64,000 bases of DNA from Cupriavidus sp. EM10 (GTDB taxonomy: Bacteria > Pseudomonadota > Gammaproteobacteria > Burkholderiales > Burkholderiaceae), in contig NZ_CP076060.1 of NCBI RefSeq assembly GCF_018729255.1, positions 2,108,001 to 2,172,000 of the forward strand, given 5' to 3'. The notes under the pieces are model-generated. The model did no database searches, was not told the origin of the DNA, and worked only from the letters and a program-made list of their open reading frames with translations. The position numbers and the translations under genes were made by a program. This document shows positions 31,018 to 39,353 of this stretch, in pieces (positions within the stretch are counted from its first letter, which is position 1; the number at the start of each line of letters is the position of its first letter).

Positions 31018-31992
31018 ATGAAAGCCGTACTGTGCAAAGCCTGGGGCCCGCCCGATTCGCTGGCGCTGGAAACCCTGCCCGACCTGGTGCCCGGCGACGG
31101 CGAAGTCGTCATCGACGTCAAGGCCGCCGGCGTGAACTTCCCGGACGTGCTTATCATCCAGAACAAATACCAGGCCAAGCCGGAGCTGCCGTTTTCGCCG
31201 GGTTCGGAGCTGGCCGGCGTGGTCAATGCCGTCGGTGCCGGTGTCACGCATGTGAAACCTGGCGACAAGGTAATTGCCTACCTGGGCAACGGCGCGTTTG
31301 CCACGCAGGCCAAGGCGCCCGCCAAGGCCGTGGTGCCGATGCCGCCCGGCATCGATTTCGACGTGGCCGCCGCGTTCACGCTGACCTACGGCACGTCGCA
31401 CCACGCCGTGGTGGACCGTGGCGAACTGAAGGCCGGCGAAACGATGCTGGTGCTGGGCGCCGCCGGTGGCGTGGGCCTGGCGGCTATCGAAATCGGCAAG
31501 GCGATTGGCGCACGCGTGATCGCCGCCGCGTCCACCGACGAAAAGCTGGCGGTCTGCAAGGAGCATGGCGCCGACGCCGTGATCAACTACACGACCGAAG
31601 ACCTGCGCGAGCGCATCAAGGCGCTGACCGACGGCAAGGGTCCGGACGTCATCTACGACCCGGTCGGCGGCATCTATGCCGAGCCGGCGTTCCGCTCGAT
31701 CGCCTGGCGCGGCCGCTACCTGGTGGTGGGCTTCGCCAATGGCGAAATTCCGAAGATCCCGCTGAACCTGGCGCTGCTCAAGGGCGCGTCGCTGGTGGGC
31801 GTGTTCTGGGGCGATTTCGCGCGGCGCGAGCCGAAGGCCAACCAGGCCAACATGGCGCAGATGCTCGGCTGGATGAAGGAAGGCAAGATCCGCCCGCATA
31901 TTTCGGCACGGTATCCGCTGGAACAGGCCCCGCAGGCGCTGAAGGACATGGAAGCGCGCAAGGTGACGGGGAAGATCGTCATTACGCCGTAA
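31018..31992 (+). CDS. NADPH:quinone oxidoreductase family protein
   Basis: 324-residue zinc-free medium-chain dehydrogenase/reductase. N-terminal MKAVLCKAWGPPDSLALE, cofactor domain with LVLGAAGGVGLAAIEIGKA (about 145-163), and the signature PGSELAGVVNAVGAGV. Lacks the structural and catalytic zinc ligands of alcohol dehydrogenases. The family reduces quinones or alpha,beta-unsaturated carbonyls with NADPH; the true substrate is unknown. Start set by GGGAGA 5 nt upstream of ATG 31018. A CCCTCTCCC palindrome follows the stop. No obvious partner gene. Confidence 0.9.
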   Translation: MKAVLCKAWGPPDSLALETLPDLVPGDGEVVIDVKAAGVNFPDVLIIQNKYQAKPELPFSPGSELAGVVNAVGAGVTHVKPGDKVIAYLGNGAFATQAKAPAKAVVPMPPGIDFDVAAAFTLTYGTSHHAVVDRGELKAGETMLVLGAAGGVGLAAIEIGKAIGARVIAAASTDEKLAVCKEHGADAVINYTTEDLRERIKALTDGKGPDVIYDPVGGIYAEPAFRSIAWRGRYLVVGFANGEIPKIPLNLALLKGASLVGVFWGDFARREPKANQANMAQMLGWMKEGKIRPHISARYPLEQAPQALKDMEARKVTGKIVITP

Positions 31993-32004
31993 GCGCCGGT
32001 TTTG

Positions 32005-32035
32005 CTCCCCTCTCCCGCATGGTGGGAGAGGGGAG
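32005..32035. repeat. CCCTCTCCC/GGGAGAGGG palindrome, copy 1
   Basis: 12-bp perfect arms CTCCCCTCTCCC / GGGAGAGGGGAG around a 7-nt loop, followed on the plus strand by AAAAC. Lies 13 bp after the quinone oxidoreductase stop in a convergent gap. Related copies are at 36071-36096 and 50155-50179. May act as a transcription end signal or simply be a dispersed extragenic repeat. Confidence 0.8.
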
Positions 32036-32064
32036 AAAACACCGGGCAAGACATCGCAGAATCC

Positions 32065-32856
32065 TTAAAGCTTCTCCGTCTCTCCGCTCTGCGGCTGCCA
32101 CTTCATCAGCCGCTTCTCCCCTGTCGTCACCATCCAGTCCAGCACCAACGCAAAGGCCGTCAGCACGACGATGCCGGCGAACACGGTGTTGATGTCGAAG
32201 GTGCCTTCGGCCTGCAGGATCAGGTAGCCGACGCCGCGCGCCGATCCCAGGTACTCGCCCACCACGGCGCCCACGAACGCCAGGCCCACCGACGTATGCA
32301 GCGACGAGAACACCCAGCTCGTGGCGCTGGGCAGGTACACATGGCGCAGCAGCTGCTGTTTGTTGGCGCCCAGCATGCGCGCGTTGGCCAGCACCACCGG
32401 GCTGACTTCCTTCACGCCCTGGTAGACGTTGAAGAACACGATGAAGAACACCAGCGTGACGGCCAGCGCCACCTTCGACCAGATGCCCAGGCCGAACCAG
32501 ACCGCGAAGATCGGCGCCAGGATCACGCGCGGCATCGAGTTGGCGGCCTTCACGTACGGATCCAGCACGGCCGACGTGAACGGGCTCAGCGCCAGCCACA
32601 GGCCCACGCCCAGGCCGGCCACGGTGCCTATGCCGAAGGCCAGCACGGTTTCCAGCAGCGTCACGCCCAGGTGAACATAGATATCGCGTTCGACGATGAA
32701 CCAGTTCCAGATCCGCTGGGCCACCATCAGCGGTTCGCCAAAGAAGAAAGCCACCTCCTGCGACCGCGTGGCCAGGTGCCATACCAGCAGGATCACAACG
32801 AGGAGCAGCAGCTGCCAGACGCGCAGCATGCCTTTGGAATCAGCACGAAATGCCAT
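32065..32856 (-). CDS. ABC transporter permease (SsuC/TauC type)
   Basis: 263-residue inner-membrane permease with about six helices, starting MAFRADSKGMLRVWQLLLLV. The coupling-helix region EVSPVVLANARMLGANKQQLLRHVYLPSA matches the EAA motif of importer permeases of the nitrate/sulfonate/taurine family. Third gene of a binding protein-ATPase-permease operon read leftwards (33776-34819, 32882-33694, this gene). The start was set at 32856 rather than further up because the upstream stretch lies inside the ATPase gene. Confidence 0.91.
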   Translation of the reverse strand: MAFRADSKGMLRVWQLLLLVVILLVWHLATRSQEVAFFFGEPLMVAQRIWNWFIVERDIYVHLGVTLLETVLAFGIGTVAGLGVGLWLALSPFTSAVLDPYVKAANSMPRVILAPIFAVWFGLGIWSKVALAVTLVFFIVFFNVYQGVKEVSPVVLANARMLGANKQQLLRHVYLPSATSWVFSSLHTSVGLAFVGAVVGEYLGSARGVGYLILQAEGTFDINTVFAGIVVLTAFALVLDWMVTTGEKRLMKWQPQSGETEKL

Positions 32857-32881
32857 GATCTTGTAGTCGTCCGTCCAGAAA

Positions 32882-33694
32882 TCAGGCCACCTTGCGCTGC
32901 TGCGCATAGCCCTTGAGCACCTCCTCGCGCAGCACGTCCCAGATGGCGGCGTGCAGTTCGACAAAGCGCGGATGGTTGCGGATCTCGGCCACATCGCGCG
33001 GACGCGGCAGGTCGATCGTAAATTCGCCAATCGGGTGGGTGCCCGGCCCGGCCGACAGCACCACCACGCGGTCGCTCATGGCGATGGCTTCGTCCAGGTC
33101 GTGGGTGATGAACAGCACGGCCTTGCGCTTGGCGGCCCACAGGTCGAGCACCTCGTTTTCCATCAGCTGGCGCGTCTGGATGTCCAGCGCCGAAAACGGC
33201 TCGTCCATCAGGATGATGTCCGGGTCCATCACCAGCGTCTGCGCCAGGCTCACGCGCTTGCGCATGCCGCCCGACAGCTGGTGCGGATAGCGGTCGCCAA
33301 ACCCGCCCAGGCCCACGCGGCGTAGCCATTCCTCGCCCTGCGCCACGGCCTCGGCACGCGGCACGCCGCGGAATTCCAGGCCGGCGATGACGTTGTCCAG
33401 CGCGCTGCGCCAGGGCATCAACGCCTCGGCCTGGAACATGTAGCCGGCGCGGGTGTTGATGCCCTTGAGCGGCTCGCCAAAGACGCGCACATCGCCGGTG
33501 GACGGCTCCAGCAGGCCGGCCGATACATTGAGCAGCGTGGACTTGCCGCAGCCGGTGGGCCCCACCACGGACAGGAATTCGCCGGGCTGGATCGACATCG
33601 TGACATCGCGCACGGCGGTATAGCGCTGCGCGCGGTCTTCGCGTGAGACGAAGGTGCAGGTCACGTTTTCAAGGGAAAGTGCAGGCGTGCTCAT
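32882..33694 (-). CDS. ABC transporter ATP-binding protein (SsuB/TauB type)
   Basis: 270-residue ATPase powering the adjacent importer. Walker A GPTGCGKST (about 45-53), Q-loop, signature LSGGMRKRVSLAQ, Walker B IILMDEPFSALD, and switch histidine in LFITHDLDEAIA. The order and sequence fit the nitrate/sulfonate/taurine group. 81 bp after the binding-protein gene. Confidence 0.93.
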   Translation of the reverse strand: MSTPALSLENVTCTFVSREDRAQRYTAVRDVTMSIQPGEFLSVVGPTGCGKSTLLNVSAGLLEPSTGDVRVFGEPLKGINTRAGYMFQAEALMPWRSALDNVIAGLEFRGVPRAEAVAQGEEWLRRVGLGGFGDRYPHQLSGGMRKRVSLAQTLVMDPDIILMDEPFSALDIQTRQLMENEVLDLWAAKRKAVLFITHDLDEAIAMSDRVVVLSAGPGTHPIGEFTIDLPRPRDVAEIRNHPRFVELHAAIWDVLREEVLKGYAQQRKVA

Positions 33695-33775
33695 GACGGC
33701 ATGGCTCTGAAACGTTTCGCCCGCCGGAGCGGTCGCGCGCGGCGGGCGATGGGGTACCCCGCAGGGACGAAATGC

Positions 33776-34819
33776 TTACTTGTACTTGGCGTTGGCCTTC
33801 TGCACGAACGAATTCGTAAAAGTGCCATCCAGCTTGATCGGCTTGCCCTTGAGGTCCGGATCGAACTGCTGCAGCGTGTTCAGCGCCGTCTTCGGGCCGT
33901 CGGCCGGCATCATGCCGTCCGGCGAGATGGCTTCCTTCACCTTGTCCCACGCCGCCAGGTACAGCGCGCGGTCGCCCAGCAGGTAGCTTTCGGGCACGGT
34001 CTTGACGATGTCCGACGGGCCGGCGGCCTGCAGCCACTTCAGCGCGCGCACCATGGCATTGGTCAGCGCCTGGGTGGTGTTCGGGTTCTGCTCGATGAAT
34101 TTCGTCGACGCGTAGAGGCAGCCCGACGGCATGTTGCCGCCGAACACCGCCTGCGTTTCCTTGATGGTGCGCGTGTCCGAGGCAATTTTGACCTCGTTCT
34201 TCTGCGTCAGCATCGAGATCACCGGGTCCAGGTTGGCCATGGCGTCGATCTGGCCCGAGCGCATCGCGGCCACCGCGCCGGCGCTGGCGCCCACGCCGAT
34301 GAACGACACATCCGACGGCTTCAGGCCGGCCTTGGCCAGCACGAAGTTGGCCATCATGTTGGTCGACGAACCCGGCGCGGTCACGCCAATCTTCTTGCCC
34401 TTCAGGTCGGCAATCGACTTGAAATTGGGCATGGTCTTGTTCGACGTCACCAGCACGATCTGCGGCGCGCGCCCCTGCAGCACGAATTCCTGGTAGTGCT
34501 GGCCCTTGGCTTGCAGGTTGATCGTGTGTTCGTAGGCGCCGGACACCACGTCGGCGCTGCCGCCCACCACGGCCTGCAGCGCCTTGGCACCGCCGGCGAA
34601 GTCGACGATCTCCACGTCGAGCCCTTCCTCCTTGAAATAGCCCAGGCGCTCGGCAATCGTCAGCGGCAGGTAGTAGAACAGGTTCTTGCCGCCCACGGCG
34701 ATGGTCACCTTCTGCTTCTCGGGCTTGCCCTGCGCGAACGCGCTGCCGAACGTAAACCATCCTGCCAGGAACAGCGCCAGCGCAATCAGCAGCTGCTTCC
34801 AGAAAGGTTTGCTGTACAT
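33776..34819 (-). CDS. ABC transporter substrate-binding protein (NMT1/SsuA type)
   Basis: 347-residue periplasmic binding protein. Signal peptide about 1-29 (LLIALALFLAGWFTFGSAFA), then the NMT1/THI5-like fold: TIAVGGKNLFYYLPLTIAERL, GYFKEEGLDVEIVDFAGGAK, LKGKKIGVTAPGSSTNMMAN. This group binds aliphatic or aromatic sulfonates, taurine, thiamine precursors or carboxylates; the ligand cannot be predicted. First gene of the three-gene importer operon. It is 214 bp downstream of the tripartite tricarboxylate receptor gene in the same direction. Confidence 0.91.
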   Translation of the reverse strand: MYSKPFWKQLLIALALFLAGWFTFGSAFAQGKPEKQKVTIAVGGKNLFYYLPLTIAERLGYFKEEGLDVEIVDFAGGAKALQAVVGGSADVVSGAYEHTINLQAKGQHYQEFVLQGRAPQIVLVTSNKTMPNFKSIADLKGKKIGVTAPGSSTNMMANFVLAKAGLKPSDVSFIGVGASAGAVAAMRSGQIDAMANLDPVISMLTQKNEVKIASDTRTIKETQAVFGGNMPSGCLYASTKFIEQNPNTTQALTNAMVRALKWLQAAGPSDIVKTVPESYLLGDRALYLAAWDKVKEAISPDGMMPADGPKTALNTLQQFDPDLKGKPIKLDGTFTNSFVQKANAKYK

Positions 34820-35033
34820 AGGAGTCTCCTGCCTTTTCTGCTTCTGTTTGAATGTGGGCGCGCCGCGTGCCGAGGCACGAAAGCCGGGACGCCGCCCATG
34901 CGGCTCCCGGCGATGCTACCGGACACGGCCCATGACCGCATCGGGACCAACACCTAATGTCAGCACAATAAGAGGAGCACGCCGCCCATGCTACCGCCGC
35001 GCGCCTTCAGACAGCATCGGCTTGTTTTTCGGC

Positions 35034-36014
35034 TTACTCCGCGTGGATGTTGGCAGACTTGATCACCTTGGCCCAGCGCTGCAGTTCGGCCTTCTGGTAC
35101 TGGTCCAGCTGCTGCGGATTCATGTACTTCGCCTCGGCGCCCAGTTCCTCGGCCTTCTTGCGGAAGGCGTCGGTCTTCATGATCTTCTCGATCTCGGTGG
35201 TCAGCTTGTCCACCACGGCCTTGGGCGTGCCGGCCGGCGCGTACATGGCGAACCACGACGAGACGTCCAGGTCGGGGTAGCCGGCTTCCGGGGCCGATGG
35301 CACGTCCTTGAGGCTTTCCAGGCGCGACTTGCTGGTCACCACCAGCGGACGCAGCTTGCCGGCGGCGATATGGCCCATCAGCGGAGGCGGCGTGGTGATC
35401 GTCATGTCGACGTTGCCGCCCAGCAGGTCGGTCATGGCCGGGCCGGTGCCCTTGTAGGGCACGTGTGTGATCTGGATGCCGGCCATCTGGTTCAGCAGCT
35501 CGGTGGACACGTGCTGCAGCGACCCGTTACCCGACGACGCGTAGTTGAGCTTGTTCGGGTTGGCCTTGGCGTAGGCCACCAGTTCCTTGAGCGACTTCAC
35601 CGGCAGGCTCGGGCGCACCACCAGAACCTGGGGCGCCGACAGCAGGTTGGCCACGGGCTGGAAGTCCTTCACCGGGTCCCACGACGTCTTGGTCAGCAGC
35701 GGCGTGATCACGTGGTAGCCGGAGTACTGCACCAGCAGCGTGTACCCGTCCGCCTTGGCGCGCTGCACGTTCTGCGCGGCGATGGTGCCGTTGCCACCCG
35801 GCTTGTTGTCGACGACCACCGACTGGCCCAGCGCCTTCGACAGCGGCTCGGAGATCAGCCGCGCGGCCAGGTCGGTGGTGCCGCCGGCGGCCGCCGACAC
35901 CACCAGCATGATCGGACGGTTGGGGTAGCTGCCTTCCTGGGCTTGCGTGGCCGTGCCGAAGGTCAGGCCTAAGGTAGCCAGCGCCGCGCAGGCGCCGATG
36001 AGGTTGCGTTTCAT
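35034..36014 (-). CDS. Tripartite tricarboxylate transporter substrate-binding protein (Bug/TctC)
   Basis: 326-residue periplasmic receptor. Signal peptide about 1-26 (MKRNLIGACAALATLGLTFG), then the Bug motifs YPNRPIMLVVSAAAGGTTD, VVVDNKPGGNGTIAAQNV and NYASSGNGSLQHVSTELL. The family binds small carboxylates. No TctA or TctB membrane subunit lies nearby, so this is one of the many orphan Bug proteins typical of Burkholderiales, which may share membrane parts or act only as sensors. Lies downstream of the CoA-transferase/lyase pair, suggesting a shared carboxylate substrate. Confidence 0.91.
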   Translation of the reverse strand: MKRNLIGACAALATLGLTFGTATQAQEGSYPNRPIMLVVSAAAGGTTDLAARLISEPLSKALGQSVVVDNKPGGNGTIAAQNVQRAKADGYTLLVQYSGYHVITPLLTKTSWDPVKDFQPVANLLSAPQVLVVRPSLPVKSLKELVAYAKANPNKLNYASSGNGSLQHVSTELLNQMAGIQITHVPYKGTGPAMTDLLGGNVDMTITTPPPLMGHIAAGKLRPLVVTSKSRLESLKDVPSAPEAGYPDLDVSSWFAMYAPAGTPKAVVDKLTTEIEKIMKTDAFRKKAEELGAEAKYMNPQQLDQYQKAELQRWAKVIKSANIHAE

Positions 36015-36070
36015 GCTTGTCTCCGGATGTTTTATTTGGGGACTCGAAAATCCTGTGGATCTCTTTTTGC

Positions 36071-36096
36071 CCCCTCTCCCACGCGTGGGAGAGGGG
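36071..36096. repeat. CCCTCTCCC/GGGAGAGGG palindrome, copy 2
   Basis: Perfect palindrome with 13-bp arms CCCCTCTCCCACG / CGTGGGAGAGGGG, no loop. Followed on the plus strand by AGAAAAC, as at copy 1. Sits between the HMG-CoA-lyase-like gene and the Bug gene, so it may separate or attenuate their transcripts. Confidence 0.8.
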
Positions 36097-36106
36097 AGAA
36101 AACCCA

Positions 36107-37084
36107 TCATGCCTTGGCGAAAAACTCCGCCATCCACGCGGGCGGCTGGTGCGTGCGCAGGCGCGGGCCGGCACGCAGCAGCTGGCTGGGCACGTCGCGC
36201 TGCACCAGTTCCGACACCCCGCCCACCACCTGCAACAGCGCATCGAGGTCGACGCCGGTAGCCACGCCCATTGCCGCGAACATGTGCACCAGTTCCTCGG
36301 TGCTGACGTTGCCGCTGGCGCCCGGTGCGTACGGGCAGCCGCCCAGGCCGCCGGCGGCCGCGTCGAAGCGCGTCACGCCGGTCTGCCAGGCAGCGATGGC
36401 ATTGGCCAGGCCCATGCCGCGCGTGTTGTGCAGGTGGATCGTCAGGCCGGTCTGCGGCAACGCCTGCTGGAAGGCCTGGCACAGCGCGGCCACCTGGTTC
36501 GGATAGGCCATGCCCGTGGTATCGCACAGCGTGATGCCGGCCGCGCCGGCGTCGGCGAAGGTGCGCGCCAGCGCCATCACGTCGGCCACGCTGACATCGC
36601 CCTCGAACGGACAGCCGAACACCGTGGACAGCGAGATATTCACCGGCACGCCGGCCTTGCCTGCCTCGTCGATCATCGCCAGCAGCTGGGCCTTCGACTG
36701 CTCGCGCGTCATGCGCAGGTTGGCGCGGTTATGCGTCTCGCTGGACGACATCACCAGGTTCACTTCGTCCGGATGGCACGACAGCGCGCGCTCCAGGCCG
36801 CGCAGGTTCGGCACCAGCACCGTGTAGCGCACGCCGGGCACGCGCTCGATCTGGTGCATCACGGCCTCGGCATCGGCCAGCGCGGGAATGGCCCGGGCCG
36901 ACGTGAACGACGTGGCCTCGATGCGCGCAAACCCGCAATGGGCCAGCGCATCGACAAAGGCGACCTTGCCGTCGGTGGGTACCACGAACGACTCGATCTG
37001 CAGCCCGTCGCGCGGCGCCACCTCGTTGATCTCGATCCGCGCCGGCCCTGCCAGCGCATAGGTGTGGGCAGCCTGGGTCGTCAT
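36107..37084 (-). CDS. Hydroxymethylglutaryl-CoA lyase family protein
   Basis: 325-residue TIM-barrel lyase of the HMGL-like family, which splits 3-hydroxyacyl-CoA esters such as HMG-CoA. EINEVAPRDGLQIE contains the metal-binding Asp and the R that guides catalysis (about 18-31); HLHNTRGMGLAN supplies the metal His residues; and the signature AAGGLGGCPYAPGASGN contains the catalytic cysteine. The ATG overlaps the stop of the CoA-transferase gene in the sequence ATGA (37081-37084), so the two are a translational pair: CoA activation followed by C-C cleavage. Substrate could be HMG-CoA, citramalyl-CoA or a relative; inference only. Confidence 0.9.
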   Translation of the reverse strand: MTTQAAHTYALAGPARIEINEVAPRDGLQIESFVVPTDGKVAFVDALAHCGFARIEATSFTSARAIPALADAEAVMHQIERVPGVRYTVLVPNLRGLERALSCHPDEVNLVMSSSETHNRANLRMTREQSKAQLLAMIDEAGKAGVPVNISLSTVFGCPFEGDVSVADVMALARTFADAGAAGITLCDTTGMAYPNQVAALCQAFQQALPQTGLTIHLHNTRGMGLANAIAAWQTGVTRFDAAAGGLGGCPYAPGASGNVSTEELVHMFAAMGVATGVDLDALLQVVGGVSELVQRDVPSQLLRAGPRLRTHQPPAWMAEFFAKA

Positions 37085-38276
37085 GCGATCACTCCACGGG
37101 CGCGCAGGTCGGCAATCGCCGCCGCGTCGAAGCCGGCCTGCGCCAGCACGTTGTCGGTATGCTCGCCCAGCGTGGGCGCGCGGTCATGGATGGCCCCGGG
37201 ATTGGTCGACAGCTTGGGGATGATCCCCGGCACCTCGACGCTCAGGCCCCTGGCCGACGTCACCGTCTCGATGACTTCGCGGGCCCGGTAGTGCGGGTCC
37301 TCGGCAATGTCCTTGACCGTATAGATGCGGCCGGACGGCACATCGGCGCCACGCAGCACCTCCAGTGCGGACGCCACGGTATGGGTCTTCGTCCAGGCGG
37401 CAATGGCGGCGTCGATCTCGTCGACGCGCTTCACCCGGCCGTCGTTGCGCGCCAGGTCCGGGTCGTCGCCCAGGTCTTTGCGCCCCATTGCGGCCATCAG
37501 CCGCTTGAAGATGGCGTCGCCATTGGCGGCAATCAGCACGTACTCGCCGCAGCCGCACGGATACGCGTTGGACGGCGCGATGCCCGGGAGCGCCCCGCCG
37601 GCCGGCTGGCGCACCGCGCCAAATGCCGAGTACTCGGGCAGCAGGCTTTCGCTGAGATTGAACAGCGATTCGTAGAGCGCCACGTCGATCACCTGGCCCG
37701 TGCCGCCGCGCGCATCGCGCTCGTACAGCGCCAGCAGCACGCCCAGCGCGCCATGCAGGCCGGCGATGGTGTCGCCCAGCGACAGGCCAGCGCGCACCGG
37801 CGGACGGCCCGGTTCGCCGGTCAGGTAGCGCAGCCCGCTCATGGCCTCCGCCACGGCGGCAAAGCCCGGTTCATCGCGCTTCGGGCCGGTTTGGCCGTAC
37901 CCCGACACGCGCAGCATGATCAGCTTCGGATTGGCCGCGTGCAGCACATCCCAGCCCATGCCCCATTTTTCCATGGTGCCGGGCCGGAAGTTCTCGACCA
38001 GCACATCGGCCTCGGCCGCCAGTTTGCGCACCAGGTCCTGCCCTTCGCGCTGGCGCAGGTCGATGGCGATCGACTGCTTGTTGCGCGACTGGGCTTCCCA
38101 CCAGACCGAGGTGTCTTCGTGCAGCATGCGCCACTTGCGCAGCGGATCGCCCTGGCCGGGCGGCTCCACCTTGACCACGTGCGCGCCAAAGTCGGCCAGG
38201 GTCTTGGCGGCAAAGGGCCGGCAATCAGCTGGCCCAGTTCGAGGACCTTGATGCCATTGAGAATCTGTTGCGCCAT
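37081..38276 (-). CDS. CaiB/BaiF class III CoA-transferase, frame broken by a probable missing base
   Basis: Transfers CoA between carboxylic acids. ATG 38276 (GGAG 11 nt upstream) begins MAQQILNGIKVLELGQLIAGP, the family N-terminus, but the frame is lost after codon 21-22; the rest, from FAAKTLADFGAHVVKVEPPG onward, is in the next frame. One extra C or T at 38212-38217 restores GPFAAK and a 398-residue protein, the usual size. Family features are present: the catalytic Asp region in EPGFAAVAEAMSG, RAGLSLGDTIAGLHGALGVLLAL, and ALYESLFNLSES. Overlaps the lyase gene by 4 bp. Divergent, 274 bp away, from a periplasmic binding-protein gene. Confidence 0.9.
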
Positions 38277-38550
38277 GTTGGAAATGTCTCCGTGAAACTG
38301 ACCCGTGCGGGGGATTTGGCGTTGTTTCGACGGAGTGTGCCGCAGCTGCGGGGTGACGCGGAATCGGCATTCCGGAAAGCGGGCTATCTCGGAATGCGAA
38401 AGATTGGGGCTAACCCTGATGAGGGGATGGGTCAACTTTGGGCTCGGCGCTGCCGTTATCCGGGGCACATCCGGGCATACTTCCGGCTCGGTTCCGGCAG
38501 ATTTCGGCCACCTTCGCGCCAGCCACCCATCATCCGCGGCACCCGACACC

Positions 38551-39318
38551 ATGCGAATTTCCCGCTTCTGCCGGATTCTCTGCGCCGCCTGCGCCGGCTG
38601 GATGGCCACGCCCGCTCCGGCGCAGACGCCCGCGCCGACCACCATCGTGCTGTATTCCGAGGCCGGCCAGCGGCCGCTGTCCTACGAGGAAAACGGCACG
38701 CCCCGGGGCGCCTATATCGACAGCGTGCAGCGCGTGCTGAAGCGGCTGCCGCCGGAATACCGCGTCGAGATCCGCTTCGCGTCGTGGGCGCGCGTGGTCG
38801 AGGAGGCGCGATCAGGCAACAGCGCCGGCATCCTGGGCGTGTATTACCGCCCCAAGGAACGGCCGTTCCTGAACCATTCCAAGGCCTTCTATGCCGAGGA
38901 CGTAGCCGTGCACTGCAACCGCGATGCCGTGGCGGGGCGCAGCTTCCATGCCTATCCGGACGATTTTGCCGGCCTGAAGTTCGGCAACCAGCGCGGCTAC
39001 CTGGCCCCGGGGCCGCGCTTCTTCCAGTTCGCCCGCGAAGGCCGGATCGAGGTGGTCGAAGGCCACGAGTTCCAGGACCTGGTCAAGAAGATGCTGGTGG
39101 GCGAGATCGACTGCGTGGTCAATCCCAGCGTGGTCCTGAACGAGGCGCTGGTCACGCTGGAGGCCCGCGGGCTGCCAGAGCGCATGCGCTACAAGTCCAG
39201 GCGCGTGCTCAACATCAAGACCGAGACCGTGCATATCGGCTTCAGCAAGAAGTACGAGGAAGCGCATCCGGAACTGGCGCGCTTTCGCCTGCTGTTCAAC
39301 AAAGCGGTGGATGAATAG
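38551..39318 (+). CDS. Periplasmic solute-binding protein (SBP_bac_3-like)
   Basis: 255-residue secreted protein. Signal peptide about 1-25 (FCRILCAACAGWMATPAPAQ). The mature part looks like the amino-acid-type binding fold: IVLYSEAGQRPLSYEENG, GAYIDSVQRVLKRLPPEY, GILGVYYRPKERPFLNHS and EFQDLVKKMLVGEIDCVV. No transporter permease or ATPase is linked. The next gene, 35 bp downstream, encodes a membrane diguanylate cyclase, so a sensory role is plausible. A frame extending upstream to 38305 is not family-like. Confidence 0.82.
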   Translation: MRISRFCRILCAACAGWMATPAPAQTPAPTTIVLYSEAGQRPLSYEENGTPRGAYIDSVQRVLKRLPPEYRVEIRFASWARVVEEARSGNSAGILGVYYRPKERPFLNHSKAFYAEDVAVHCNRDAVAGRSFHAYPDDFAGLKFGNQRGYLAPGPRFFQFAREGRIEVVEGHEFQDLVKKMLVGEIDCVVNPSVVLNEALVTLEARGLPERMRYKSRRVLNIKTETVHIGFSKKYEEAHPELARFRLLFNKAVDE

Positions 39319-39353
39319 AATCCCTCCCTGAATCCTCCAGGATCGAGCCCTTC

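Noticed and set aside
38305..38550. Extended N-terminus of the periplasmic binding protein
   Set aside because: The clear signal peptide begins at ATG 38551; the upstream frame is non-family and covers the promoter region.
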